In this document: in pieces, positions 1 to 10,237 of the stretch
How positions within the stretch are numbered: position 1 is the first letter of the stretch
Layout of the letters: each line of letters opens with the position of its first letter
Source of the DNA: Lineus longissimus
Taxonomy: Eukaryota; Nemertea; Pilidiophora; Heteronemertea; Lineidae
NCBI RefSeq assembly: GCF_910592395.1
Contig: NC_088326.1
Span: 7,133,001 to 7,197,000 of the forward strand
Direction of reading: 5' to 3'
DNA: 64,000 bases
Position numbers and translations under genes: made by a program
Notes under the pieces: generated by a model
What the model saw: only the letters and a program-made list of their open reading frames with translations
What the model was told of the DNA's origin: nothing
Database searches by the model: none

Positions 1-285
1 ATGATGCACCTTTGCTAGAAGTACCTACCATATTTTTTTCAAAATTTCCCGACTACTAATAAGGGAGATATTGCATATTTTCACTTTTAACGTTTGGCCC
101 CCTGGTGGCCAAACCATGAAACGAATCGGACCGAAACTTGGTCTCCAAGGTGTCATTACATAAGGGTACATGTGTACCAAGTTTCAACTCAATAGCTCTA
201 ACAGTTACGAAACGTGCCCTGCTAACGGACGACGACGACGGACGCCACGGTATGGGATAAGCTCACCTCTGCTAAGAGGTGAGCT
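1..285 (-). mobile_element. Helentron-like family B copy, cut by window edge
   Basis: This is the 5' end of a repeat read on the minus strand. It starts with the palindrome AGCTCACCTC, a 6-nt loop and GAGGTGAGCT (rc of 266-285), followed by a GTC-rich microsatellite. The same sequence recurs almost unchanged at 3230-3508 and 9050-9360. The 3' part lies outside the window. The family assignment to non-autonomous Helentrons is inferred from architecture and TSD-free insertion of related copies. Confidence 0.75.
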
Positions 286-445
286 AAAAACAAACTGTCA
301 TCGCCAGAACTGTTTTTCCAGACACAGGAAGATACACATGACGAGACCAAAAGTGTTTTTTTCTGTTTTAGATCGTACAGACTTCACACTTTCGGCTGGC
401 TTGCGGACTGGCCGCCCCGGCCCATGGTGATCGACGAGACAGATA

Positions 446-2146
446 AACAAGAGGCCCAAGGCCCTGGCGCTCAGCTGAGTTAATATCATTAATATCTTCC
501 CAGTGTTTAGTTCATTATGCATGAAAATGGCATGCTCCATGGTATTTGATATCCTTTTGCATTCACTACGGTACCAATGTTTTTGGTTGACATAATTATG
601 CCACTGTTCATTCCTCAATCCTGACAATAATTCGGGTGAAATCATCGTATGAAAATATTTACCGAAACATGAAGTTTATGCCATGAATGAGGATACTCAT
701 TGTCATAGCCTCGTTTACAAGTACGAAGTATTTTCCCGCGAATATTCAAAACTGCTTGGCTCCTTGCCAGTTAAATAACATGTGACTATACACAAAATAG
801 AAAACTTTGATGGAAATTGTAAATCATTTTTTTATCTATCAGGGGAAACAAGCTGATGATGATCAAATAAATCATTCATGAGAAATCATTTTGTTGCTGA
901 AGCTTGCATGACGAAGTTAATGCTAAACCTTTTCTTGTGCTCTACTGCGCCACCGTAGTTTTCTATTTAGACCAGCGTTGACGTCATTTCTGGTGATTCC
1001 CTACGTTGTCCAATGAGCACTTTTTAAAATGTGCCAATTTGGTATTGTACAGTTACAATGTATTTTTCAGCGCTGCCAGTTGCCGAACAGAATGCCGTAG
1101 CTCCCTCAATTTCCAATCAATTTTTATGGGAGTGACATTATTGTATTGCTTAGAATGTCTACTTTTTACTCATGAAAGAATCGTAGAACTAAAACTTAAT
1201 AGGCGAACAGAATCATGCCGATTCACTGCACATACTGTGGGAATTCTCCACTTCAAAATACATCGGCGATGTCATCGCGAACAGAGCATGCACTTCCAAT
1301 ATCGTTTTCACAGAAATGTGCCAAATTTTCAAGAACTAATTTCTGAAAGTAGTCCCTAAAGACCTTATGACTACCACTGAAACGAACTAGTGATAATATC
1401 GCCTACCAGACTACTTTTTAAGCAGAAAATTGGGTACTTGAGTGTCATTGAGCTCCAAGATTATTGCACATGGCGTAAACAACATGCCGCCATTTTGTCT
1501 CCGCTTCGGTATTTTGTACGCCGCTTATAATGCACCTTCTCAATTAAAACCAACATAATAAGGCCTTACATCGTTGATTGAATAGGAACACCACACAAAA
1601 CACAATAAAGGGGGGGGTACAATCGATTACGAAGCTGAAGTGAACAGTGATTTATTCCTGGAGCTAGGCCCTACTGCTCTTGTTGTGTAGCTGCCATGTT
1701 TTGAGAACTGGCAAATAGGAGACTTCATTGATGGCTGACATCATCGGGCGGGAATTTGAATCGGCAGAAATAATTAAAAGGCAGGTAGCGCCCTCTCCTG
1801 TTAAAATTTTGAACTTTTTCTCAATAAAATAGATTTTCAAGAATTTTATCTTAATATAAGAGCATATTTCGACTAATTCTGCTGCTCCTAGGCCGATATA
1901 GGCCAGTTTCCTTCATGCACTCTCGCTCGCAGGAAATAGGTCGAATGGCGACAAATTTTGTTTTGAAAGTAGAGTTTGACCAGAAGTATCCAGAAATGCA
2001 AAATTGAAGTCTCTAGGTCTTACGGTTACAAAATGTGCACCATGGGTTTAACGGATGGACGCATGGATGGATGGATGATTGGATGGACAGACGGACGCCA
2101 CTAAACAACTTATTTGACAAGCTCGGCGGACTTAGTCAGCTGAGCT
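446..2146 (-). mobile_element. Helentron-like family A copy A1, complete
   Basis: A 1.70-kb element on the minus strand. The 5' end at 2146 starts AGCTCAGCTGAC with a palindromic partner just inside and a (CCAT)n microsatellite next to it. The 3' end at 446 has the inverted arm TCAGCTGAGC, a hairpin (AGGCCC/GGGCCT, with a mismatch here) and the tail CTTGTT. It aligns end to end with copies at 22099-23802 and 39379-47890. It sits in intron 2 of RPLP0, its 5' end only 17 bp beyond exon 2. Open frames inside it are not supported as genes. Confidence 0.8.
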
Positions 2147-2163
2147 AAAAAATACCAACTCAC

Positions 2164-2345
2164 TTTTCAAGTTGTGGGTTGTTCTCGAGATGACCACGGA
2201 TGGCCTTTCTCATCATCGTGTTCTTGCCAAACAGAATGACTCCAGCATCTTCACTCCGGAGGGCAGCACGAATGCTCTGCATCTGCTTGGAGCCAACATT
2301 GTCAGCACTAACGAGGAGGCATCTGGGGTACTCATCCAGAAGTTT
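2164..2345 (-). CDS. RPLP0: RPLP0 coding exon 2
   Basis: Starts after TTTTCAG with KLLDEYPRC and ends in phase 2 before donor GTGAGT (rc of 2158-2163). It covers the rRNA-binding N-domain segment with [12 protein letters not shown], which is nearly invariant in eukaryotic P0. The next exon is outside the window. Confidence 0.95.
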
Positions 2346-4778
2346 CTGAAAAGAATTTGAAAAGGACAATTAAATGTCAAGAAAAGGTTGCATTTCTAGT
2401 AATTCTTTTGAATGAAATGGCCAGGGCCATTGTGCTCACCTCATGTGGAGGAAATATGGATAAAGAGCATGGTATTGTGTCATGTAGTGTTAGGTTTGAT
2501 GTAGGTCCAAGCAATTACAATTTCCCCAAAATGGCCAATTTACATAACATTCGACCTCTGTGACCTTGAAAAGTAGGTCAAATCAAAGAAGACCCGGGTG
2601 ACACATTGAATGGTTGTTAGAATTAGATGTACCTATGATATAAAATTGGTGCCAATCGGGCAAGTCATTACTAGGAATAATGGCATTTTGAAGAATTTAG
2701 GATTTGGCCCCCTCCCTGGAGGCCAAACGGCAAATCAGATCGCACCAAACTTCGGTACCTGAGATCACCTGACCAAGGGGTACATGTGTACTTAATTTGT
2801 GATCAATAGTCATTGCAGTTAAGAAACGTGCCATAGTTACGGCCTGACGGCGAATTTACGCCATTTGACCTCTGTGACCTTGACAAGAAGGTCAAATTAA
2901 AAACCTGTGTGACATATACTGTATGGTGGTTAGATGTACCCATGATATCAAATTGGTGGCAATCGGGCAAGAGATTAAGGAATAATCATTTTTTTAAGGT
3001 TTTTGGATTTTGCCCCCTGGTGGTCAAGTGGTGAATCATATTGGACCAAACTTCGGTCCCTGAGATCACCTGACTAAGGGGTAAATGTGTACCAAATTTG
3101 GTATCAATAGTCATTGCAGTTTAGAAACGTGCCATCGTTACATCCTAACGGCCAATTTACACCATTTGACCTCTGTGACCTTGAAAAGGAGGTCAAATCA
3201 AAAACCCGGAGGATATATGATGCACATTTGCTAGAAGTACCTACCATATTTTTTTCAAAATTTCCCGACTACTATTAAGGGAGATATTGCATATTTTCAC
3301 TTTTAACGTTTGGCCCCCTGATGGCCAAACCATGAAACGAATCGGACCGAAACTTGGTCTCCAAGGTGTCATTACATAAGGGTACATGTGTACCAAGTTT
3401 CAACTCAATAGCTCTAACAGTTACGAAACGCGCCCTGCTAACGGACGACGGACGACGACGACGGATGCCACGGTATGGGATAAGCTCACCTCTGCTAAGA
3501 GGTGAGCTAAAAACTTGAGAGAGGGGCATCTACAAACCAACTTTTCGCTTTCTGGGCTCAACCCCTTGTCTGCAAAGTGAACCATTGTTGTCACATGCGG
3601 ACAAGATGTGATGACATAAGCTCAGAGGTGTGAGCTAAAACCGACCCTAAAGCTGTGTTCTCACTGGGCCTTTAAAACGTCTTGAAAGCGTTTTAAGTCT
3701 TTAAAACGGTTTAGGGTGCCACACTACAGGGTCCTTAAAACGTTTTGAAACCGTTTTAACGAGAACGGTTCATGATGCGCTTTCAAGTCGTCTTGAAACC
3801 GTTTCAGCTAAAACGGTTCTGTGGCATTTTGAATGTGGTGCTATCAATGCGTTGTACGCATGCGCATTAGTGATTTTTACTTTACTTCCATTCTGAAGCC
3901 TGGATGCTGCGTGGTCTGACATTTCATTTATTTTGTGCTTGCTTCGCTTAAAATGGCTGGGAGAGGTAATGTGTGGGCCAGGACTGAAGTTCTTGCCCTC
4001 CTGGGCCTGTGGAGGGACGAGGACGTAGAGGGGCAGATGCAAAACGTTCATAGAAATACTCCTATTTACGCCAGGCTGGCTGAGCTCATGTGTGATCAGG
4101 GGTGGCAGGGCACTCCTGAACAGTGTCGCCGCAAGATTAAGGCCCTAAAGCATGATTATAACAAAACGAAAGCAAATTTGCAACGTTCACGGAACATTTT
4201 GGCGAATGAGGAGTTTGCTATACTGGACTTACAACAATCAAAACGACTTCAGTGTGACCCGCTCAGAACGTTTTGAAGACGCTTTGAGAACGCTTTTAAA
4301 ATCTAGTGTGGCCTGTGCGTTTTTGCTAAAACGTTTTCCGTCGGACGTTTTACGGAGAACGACTTCAGATCGGATTCAGTGAGAACACAGCTTCAATGTG
4401 AAAGATGACAGGGGCCATTTTGGCTAGAAATTGAAATCCAAAAGAAATTATAGAACTCCTTCAAAATGAATTATGAAGTATAAACGTGGAAGGCCATTTT
4501 CTGGAAAATTTTACTTTGTTATGAAAAAATTCTGATAGATTTAATAGTTCCACCGCTGGTGCCTATCTGCCTATGGTCTGGTCAACCCTCGATATTACCT
4601 CTTCCAGATAGGGTCCCTAAAACAGACTTTTTAAATGCGACACATGACCAAGTGATGTAATGATACATATATTACATATTCCTGATATAAGCTGAAAATA
4701 ACCTGAAAACTTAATTTCACTCACAATGATTCTCATGAAGTAGTTGGACTTCCAGGTGGCTCTGTCTTCCTTGACCAT
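2164..4778 (-). CDS. RPLP0: 60S acidic ribosomal protein P0 (uL10), 5' part
   Basis: Encodes the N-terminal part of P0, which anchors the P1/P2 stalk to 28S rRNA at the GTPase-associated centre of the large ribosomal subunit. Two coding exons are visible: 4778-4725 (18 codons) and 2345-2164 (60 codons plus 2 nt), joined in phase 0. The predicted protein starts [14 protein letters not shown] and continues with the family-typical [10 protein letters not shown] and [18 protein letters not shown] segments. Splice sites are consensus (donors GTGAGT, acceptor TTTTCAG). The ATG at 4778 directly follows an AG, so a non-coding 5' exon upstream is likely; I could not place it. Later exons lie left of position 1. 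Intron 1 (2346-4724) holds a Helentron-like copy and a Myb-only element. Identity is near certain; the gene is partial because of the window edge. Confidence 0.95.
2411..3508 (-). mobile_element. Helentron-like family B copy B2, complete
   Basis: A 1.10-kb element on the minus strand in RPLP0 intron 1. The 5' palindrome is at 3483-3508, next to a CGT-rich microsatellite. The 3' end has the inverted arm GAGGTGAGC, the hairpin ATGGCCCTGGCCAT and the tail TTCATT (ending at 2411). The interior carries repeated blocks around the phrase 'aaggtcacagaggtcaaatgg'. The copy at 8247-9360 is almost identical. Confidence 0.8.
3516..3640 (-). mobile_element. fragment of a B-like Helentron 5' end
   Basis: On the minus strand the sequence starts AGCTCACACCTCTGAGCTTATG (imperfect palindrome, rc of about 3617-3638) and continues with a TCATCAC/CTTGTC stretch like the 5' end at 63887. 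No 3' end is visible, so it is a short remnant. Confidence 0.4.
3651..4393 (+). mobile_element. short TIR element carrying a Myb/SANT-like gene
   Basis: Bounded by inverted repeats AGCTGTGTTCTCACTG (left, from 3651) and its complement ending near 4392. Subterminal regions repeat variants of TTAAAACG on one side and CGTTTT on the other. It contains a single open frame for a Myb/SANT-like DNA-binding domain and no transposase. This suits a non-autonomous derivative of a Harbinger/ISL2EU-type transposon whose accessory gene survived. I could not define a clean target duplication. Confidence 0.6.
3953..4276 (+). CDS. Myb/SANT-like DNA-binding domain protein, truncated, transposon-borne
   Basis: About 107 residues from an ATG ([20 protein letters not shown]). 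The trihelix-type Myb/SANT-like signature is visible: Trp in W-x-R-x-E near residue 8, a second helix with IYARLAELM, and a third helix with the [13 protein letters not shown] core near residue 60. Such proteins are encoded beside Harbinger-type transposases and bind the element's ends. The frame ends inside the element's subterminal repeat, so the natural C-terminus seems to be lost by internal deletion. It is closely related to the protein at 10469-10987. An in-frame upstream ATG at 3935 adds six residues; I prefer 3953 because the second element has a matching MAAN start. Whether it is expressed is unknown. Confidence 0.6.
   Translation: MAGRGNVWARTEVLALLGLWRDEDVEGQMQNVHRNTPIYARLAELMCDQGWQGTPEQCRRKIKALKHDYNKTKANLQRSRNILANEEFAILDLQQSKRLQCDPLRTF
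4725..4778 (-). CDS. RPLP0: RPLP0 coding exon 1
   Basis: Eighteen codons from the start ATG (4778-4776) to an ATT codon, followed by donor GTGAGT (rc of 4719-4724). The peptide matches the conserved N-terminus of P0 ([11 protein letters not shown]). It is too short to be found by ORF length and was located by homology. Confidence 0.93.
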
Positions 4779-6079
4779 CTTTGTGAATCAGGGATGTTAT
4801 GTTTTTTAAAGACAAATAGCCGTTTCTGAAATGAAGAATACATCTGATAGAATGGATTCGACCAAGAAATCAGCTACAAAATAAGGACTATGTATCACTT
4901 GTACCAAGAGAAAATCAAGGAGGGATATTCTTTGCTTAGGGAAGCAAGGTCATCTTCAGTGAATCACAAATAACTTGGAACTCAAAACTCAAATCATGGC
5001 TGCTTTATGACGAAGTTTATATCAGTTTCTGTTGAATTGTTGATTAACATACTTGATTACCAAATAAACCTGCATCGTCTGCTTTTGCATTGCCATTAGT
5101 TTTTTAAAAAGACAGGTTTTCAACAGTTTAAATGAGTTAGTCTAGTGGCAGTCGGTCTACTCTCTAGTTAATCTCGGACTCTGCTCTGGACATGGGACAT
5201 CGCATTCTCGCACCGATTTCTGGATATCATTATCATGAATATACTCAGACCCTAGCTATAATAGGTTGCTTTTTCAATTTTTGAAAATGTGTCCCAACAT
5301 CAGAATGTTACTAATACTGTGTTAGTATTGTTATACTGTGCACAACGACTTCTATGCATGCATACTGTATCATGTATGGCAAGCACCACCAGAAAGTAAA
5401 TGTCCACAGTTTTAAAAAATATCACAGAGATAAAATAAGATTTACGGTTTTTAGAGTATGGTATATTTAGTTGGTCATTATATCTGTTGTATCTGGATGC
5501 ACCTAATACCACCCCATTATGCAACAGACTTCAAAAAAACTTTCTTTTTTTTCCATTTCATTTGCCTTTTATAAGTTGTATTAGTTATTTAAAAATTCAC
5601 ATAAGCCCATGAACTCTGCTTTATGACCATCAATTCTTAGCACTTGCAATTCCAGAGAATGTGTTAAATAGTGAGAAATGCACAATCCTTCATGTATGAG
5701 CTCGAGTTGACCAAGGGAGTTGAATTACAGTGAAATTAACTCACATCAGATGTCCTATTGTGAACACGACTATATTCAATGGATTTCTAAGTAAACACCC
5801 TACTTTTGAGTGCCCATCCAAAATTTAAATCTGGTTGAATCATTGGCATGTTAGGTTTGTTTGGGAGTCAGTTGCTCATTCATGGCCTTATTCATAAAGA
5901 CCCTGACTGACTGCATCGCAGAACATTAGGGGATTTCTCAAAGGTCGGGTCAACAGCTGTCCGACATAAACAATAACCTGCAGCGAGCTAAAATTAATCT
6001 TCAAAATGAAGAATTTAGCAGGAATTTCCTAATGAAAGTGAAAAAACCTTTGTTACATCATATGTCACAGACATATTGT
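4779..6079. other. upstream of RPLP0; no gene seen
   Basis: Presumed 5' flank or 5' UTR intron of RPLP0. No coding exon is recognisable. The stretch 5690-6079 is repeated in diverged form at about 28200-28440 (shared phrase 'aaagaccctgactgactgcat'), so at least that part is repetitive. Confidence 0.5.
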
Positions 6080-6573
6080 AATGAAATGGCCAGGGCCATT
6101 GTGCTCACCTGTCGATATGAAAGGGAGAGTATGAGGAAGAACTTGTCATTGTAAGGGGTTAATCATGCAATAGTTGTGGGATGGTGTGGTTTGTCTTGAA
6201 AAAGTGGAGTTAGTCGTATTGTTTTCCGCATGCACATGTTACTGACGTTAGAATAAGTGAATCGTTATTTGTGGGAGAAGCTGAGATGTTTTCTGGCCAA
6301 TTAAGACGGGTTTACATGTGTCTTAGCTATTCAGTGACTATTGAAAATAAACAGCGCATTTACATTTTGTAAAACCTGCTGTCATTGGCCGAAATTTCAA
6401 ATGAATGGGATGTACCTGTGGAATTGTGTGTGATTACGCTATCTTGAAAGGAGTATTTATCCTCGGCTTGCGATTAGAGAGAAATGTTGAAAAATATGAT
6501 ACAAGAACAATTGAACTAAGGAATGCACAGTATAGAATATGACGTACTAAGTAACTAGGTAGCAGTTTGTATT
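6080..6573 (-). mobile_element. Helentron-like family B-related copy, 3' part
   Basis: The 3' end on the minus strand has AGGTGAGC, the hairpin ATGGCCCTGGCCAT and TTCATT (ending near 6080). The body aligns with 23868-24363 in the opposite orientation (shared 'gaaagtggagttggtcatattg'-type text and 'aaactgctacctagttac'). No 5' palindrome is found, so the copy looks 5'-truncated or belongs to a different subfamily. Confidence 0.55.
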
Positions 6574-6608
6574 CATTTTTGAGACAATAACATAGTTACA
6601 AGACCCTA

Positions 6609-7129
6609 TAGTCGGATTCATAAGTAAATGTCACTGCCCTTTTGGGCCGCTGCGCAAAAACTACTGGGCCGATTTCTTCAAAGTTTGGTTTTTCTTGAAT
6701 CTAATTTCGGGACCCAAGAGGATTTTCATATTTCAGTAACCATGGTTACGAAATAATTTTTTGCATGTATTGGTATACATTGACGTAGTGTATTGATTTT
6801 GACATTTTCTCCTCTGTACTGCTTATTTCTGGATGCATTTTGCTGAAATGTTCAGGTTAATTTTTTTTCTTGTGTATCTTTAAAGCTGCCAAATTTCATT
6901 TAGAACTATCCATCCAAAAAAATCGGGCCCTCCAGATTCCCCCAAAATGGCCAAAGGGCTCCAAAGTTGACAATTTTTTTCTTTATAATTTGCAAATCTC
7001 TAACCTGGAAATTGTGTTGGGTCCCGAAATTAGATTCAAGAAAAACCAAAATTTGAAGAAATCGGCCCAATAGTTTTTGCACAGCAACCCAAAAGGGCAG
7101 TCAGTGACATTTACTTATGAATCCAACTA
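6609..7129. mobile_element. foldback MITE with ~110-bp inverted arms
   Basis: Left arm 6609-6722 and right arm 7018-7129 are near-perfect inverted repeats beginning TAGTYGGATTCATAAG. TA dinucleotides flank both ends (6607-6608 and 7130-7131), which suggests a Tc1/mariner-type TA target duplication. The central 290 bp is AT-rich and has no credible gene. It is non-autonomous. Confidence 0.65.
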
Positions 7130-8246
7130 TAGGCCTAACTATAAAAGCACTGATGACAGCAGTGCTACATTTTCATCATCTACTTTAGTCAACCAGCTCA
7201 GATGACCTTTCTTGGGGCAGTGATCGGTAACGGTGAACTCCTTCCGACCCAACAGGCAAATGTTTACATTCGTGTCTCCGTGTATCATGGATTCATGTGT
7301 ATACTAACACCGTTGTTGTGTTGACACACTGACTGACTCTGACTGTGTACATTTCTACAGCGACGAAAAACGATCACAAAATGGTTCTTTTTAAGCACTC
7401 GTGACATGTTTACAAAAATCAAAGCAAGTGTTTTTAGTAGAGGTTTACCTGATGAGTAGCGTCTGGGTGATTATAAACCATTAACTTGTGTTTAAAAGCC
7501 CACATTGTAAAGAAAGGTTCCGGCTTGACGCTAATCTCCAATGACGGCAGCTGCCATTTTGCCATACTCTCGAAACTTTGGGATCGTCAAATGCAATGGA
7601 AATCACATAATTTCTGACACACACTGCTACAATTCATCATTTTATTGTTCTTTCACAGTATTATTACGCCACCCCGATTCGCAAGGCAGCTTGTACCAAC
7701 TGGCTCTGCATTGACTATCCCCATTCCAAGCCGAAGAACAGTGTGACAAGTTTCTCATTTTACCTTCCAATCACAGTCAAAATTTTCTGAAACAACCGGC
7801 AATGAGGACAAACTAATCATCTCAAACCAATCACAAGAATGTAATCAACACATACGACCTCATCCGAAGAGCGGATGATTAAGTTTTTGCATTGATTCAA
7901 GGTGATTTAATTCCTTCTTCGTCTCGCTTCAAATTCATAAAATGGCTGTCTTCCATACTTAGTTGTAGTATGCAGATCTAGTGGCGCAGTACAACACTGC
8001 GCATCTGGGATACCCCGACGGATTGCCTCGAACCGCGAAATTTAAAACTGCTGGTAATGTGCCAACTGACATTTTTGCACAATATCGCCACCTAGTGATA
8101 TGAAAAGAAATTAATATATTTAATATGGAAACCCCCATATCAGGCCGACCTCTAAAACTTCATTTCAAACTTCAATCTGCTAGAATAAAGAAAATGGGCT
8201 TTTTTAACCTTGACCTACTTATACCTGAATAGCAGGTCACATTATG
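7130..8246. other. intergenic, no gene seen
   Basis: Between the divergent genes RPLP0 and AAMP. I see no coding exon, RNA gene or clear repeat. It could hold the RPLP0 promoter and first non-coding exon, but nothing in the sequence fixes this. Confidence 0.4.
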
Positions 8247-9360
8247 TATGAAATGGCCAGGGCCATTGTGCTCACCTCATGTGGAGGAAAGATGGATAAA
8301 GAGCATGGTATTGTGTCATGTAGTGTTAGGTTTGATGTAGGTCCAAGCAATTACAATTTCCCCAAAATGGCCAATTTACAGTACATTCGACCTCTGTGAC
8401 CTTGAAAAGTAGGTCAAATCAAAGAAGACCCGGGTGACACATTGAATGGTTGTTAGAATTAGATGTACCTATGATATAAAATTGGTGCCAATCGGGCAAG
8501 TAATTACTAGGAATAATGGCATTTTGAAGAATTTAGGATTTGGCCCCCTCCCTGGAGGCCAAACGGCAAATCAGATCGCACCAAACTTCGGTACCTGAGA
8601 TCACCTGACCAAGGGGTACATGTGTACTTAATTTGTGATCAATAGTCATTGCAGTTAAGAAACGTGCCATAGTTACGGCCTGACGGCCAATTTACGCCAT
8701 TTGACCTCTGTGACCTTGACAAGAAGGTCAAATTAAAAACCTGTGTGACATATACTGTATGGTGGTTAGATGTACCCATGATATCAAATTGGTGGCAATC
8801 GAGCAAGAAGTTAAGGAATAATCACATTTTTAAGGTTTTTGGATTTTGCCCCCTGGTGGTCAAGTGGTGAATCATATTGGACCAAACTTCGGTCCCTGAG
8901 TTCACCTGACTAAGGGGTAAATGTGTACCAAATTTGGTATCAATAGTCATTGCAGTTTAGAAACGTGCCATCGTTACATCCTAACGGCCAATTTACACCA
9001 TTTGACCTCTGTGACCTTGAAAAGGAGGTCAAATCAAAAACCCGGAGGATATATGATGCACCTTTGCTAGAAGTACCTACCATATTTTTTTCAAAATTTC
9101 CCGACTACTATTAAGGGAGATATTGCATATTTTCACTTTTAACGTTTGGCCCCCTGGTGGCCAAACCATGAAACGAATCGGACCGAAACTTGGTCTTCAA
9201 GGTGTCATTACATAAGGGTACATGTGTACCAAGTTTCAACTCAATAGCTCTAACAGTTACGAAACGTGCCCTGCTAACGGACGACGGACGACGACGACGA
9301 CGACGACGGACGACGGACGCCACGGTATGGGATAAGCTCACCTCTGCTAAGAGGTGAGCT
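8247..9360 (-). mobile_element. Helentron-like family B copy B3, complete
   Basis: Near-identical to 2411-3508. The 5' palindrome lies at 9335-9360 next to a (CGA)n tract of variable length; the 3' hairpin ATGGCCCTGGCCAT and tail end near 8247. The high similarity of the two copies suggests recent amplification. Confidence 0.8.
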
Positions 9361-9990
9361 AAAAATGTCAGGGCGAGAATCATGCAGTAGTTCTGCATGG
9401 TATAATGGTTATGGTAGGCAAAAATAGACTCTGACATGATGGGTTGCTTTTGACTTCATTGATGATTTTTTAAACTTTGCCCCTGGTGGCACCATTATTT
9501 ATTGAATCCAGACTGTAGCTGGGAAGGACTCGCCTGGAGGCACCTTTGTACAAGTTTAGAATGATCAGGTCACGATCACATAGTAAGAAAACGTGCCATG
9601 TATGTTGAAATTTTCAAATTTGACCTCTTTGATCTTGAAAAGTACGTCAAATCAAAAACCCAGGTATAAAGTCATGTATCCTTACTAGATGTACCTATGA
9701 TGAATATTTGAAAATCATCCAATTTATAGCACTTTTTGTGTTTCAGGTTTTGGGCCCCTGGTGGCCAATCCAAAAATCAAATCACATGTAAACTTACCCT
9801 CTTAGGTCACTTGACTTAGGGGTACATATGTACAAGATTTCCAGTCGGCAACACCAGCAGTGATGAAACGTGCTGCTATTACCTAACAGCCATGCCAATA
9901 GTGAACTTTGACCTCTGTGACCTTGAAAAGTAGGTCAAATCAAAAACCTGAGTAATATAATTATTCATGATTCTAGCGAGCAGCGTTCAT
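9361..9990 (-). repeat. diverged family B sequence
   Basis: Contains the same building blocks as family B (a 'cccctggtggcc' phrase, and 'gacctctgtgaccttgaaaagtaggtcaaatcaaaaacc' in pieces near 9620 and 9910) but with many substitutions and no clear ends. It is probably an older copy into or next to which B3 inserted. Confidence 0.5.
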
Positions 9991-9996
9991 AAAATA

Positions 9997-10174
9997 CAGT
10001 GGAACGTCCTTTAGCGGACACCTCTCTAATAAGGACAACCTCTCTATTAAGGACACTAGTTTTGGTCCCAAATTGGTAGTTTCCTTTCAATTTTACCTCT
10101 CTAATTAGGACACATCTCTATAAAGGACAGCACTTGTCAGTCCCTAAGGTGTCCTTTATAGAGAGGTTCTACTG
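9997..10174. mobile_element. pogo/Tigger-type MITE
   Basis: A 178-bp element flanked by TA (9995-9996 and 10175-10176). Termini are CAGTGGAACGTCCTTTAGC on the left and the inverse of CAGTAGAACCTCTCTATAAA on the right. The interior repeats AAGGACA-type motifs. CAGTRGAACC-like ends with TA duplication are typical of pogo/Tigger elements (Tc1/mariner superfamily). Confidence 0.75.
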
Positions 10175-10237
10175 TATAGCCAATAATAGGTTTTCATAGA
10201 GCGCCCCTACTCGAGAATCCTGCGGGAGAGAACATAT

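Noticed and set aside
298-645. Recurring frame (MISPEL...LSARALGLL) in A1, also at 23603 and 47691
   Set aside because: It runs into the element's 3' hairpin, and differences between copies mostly change amino acids; likely a chance frame in young repeat copies.
5140-5215. tRNA-like stretch (agtctagtggcagtcgg)
   Set aside because: Only a weak A-box resemblance, no credible B-box or cloverleaf.
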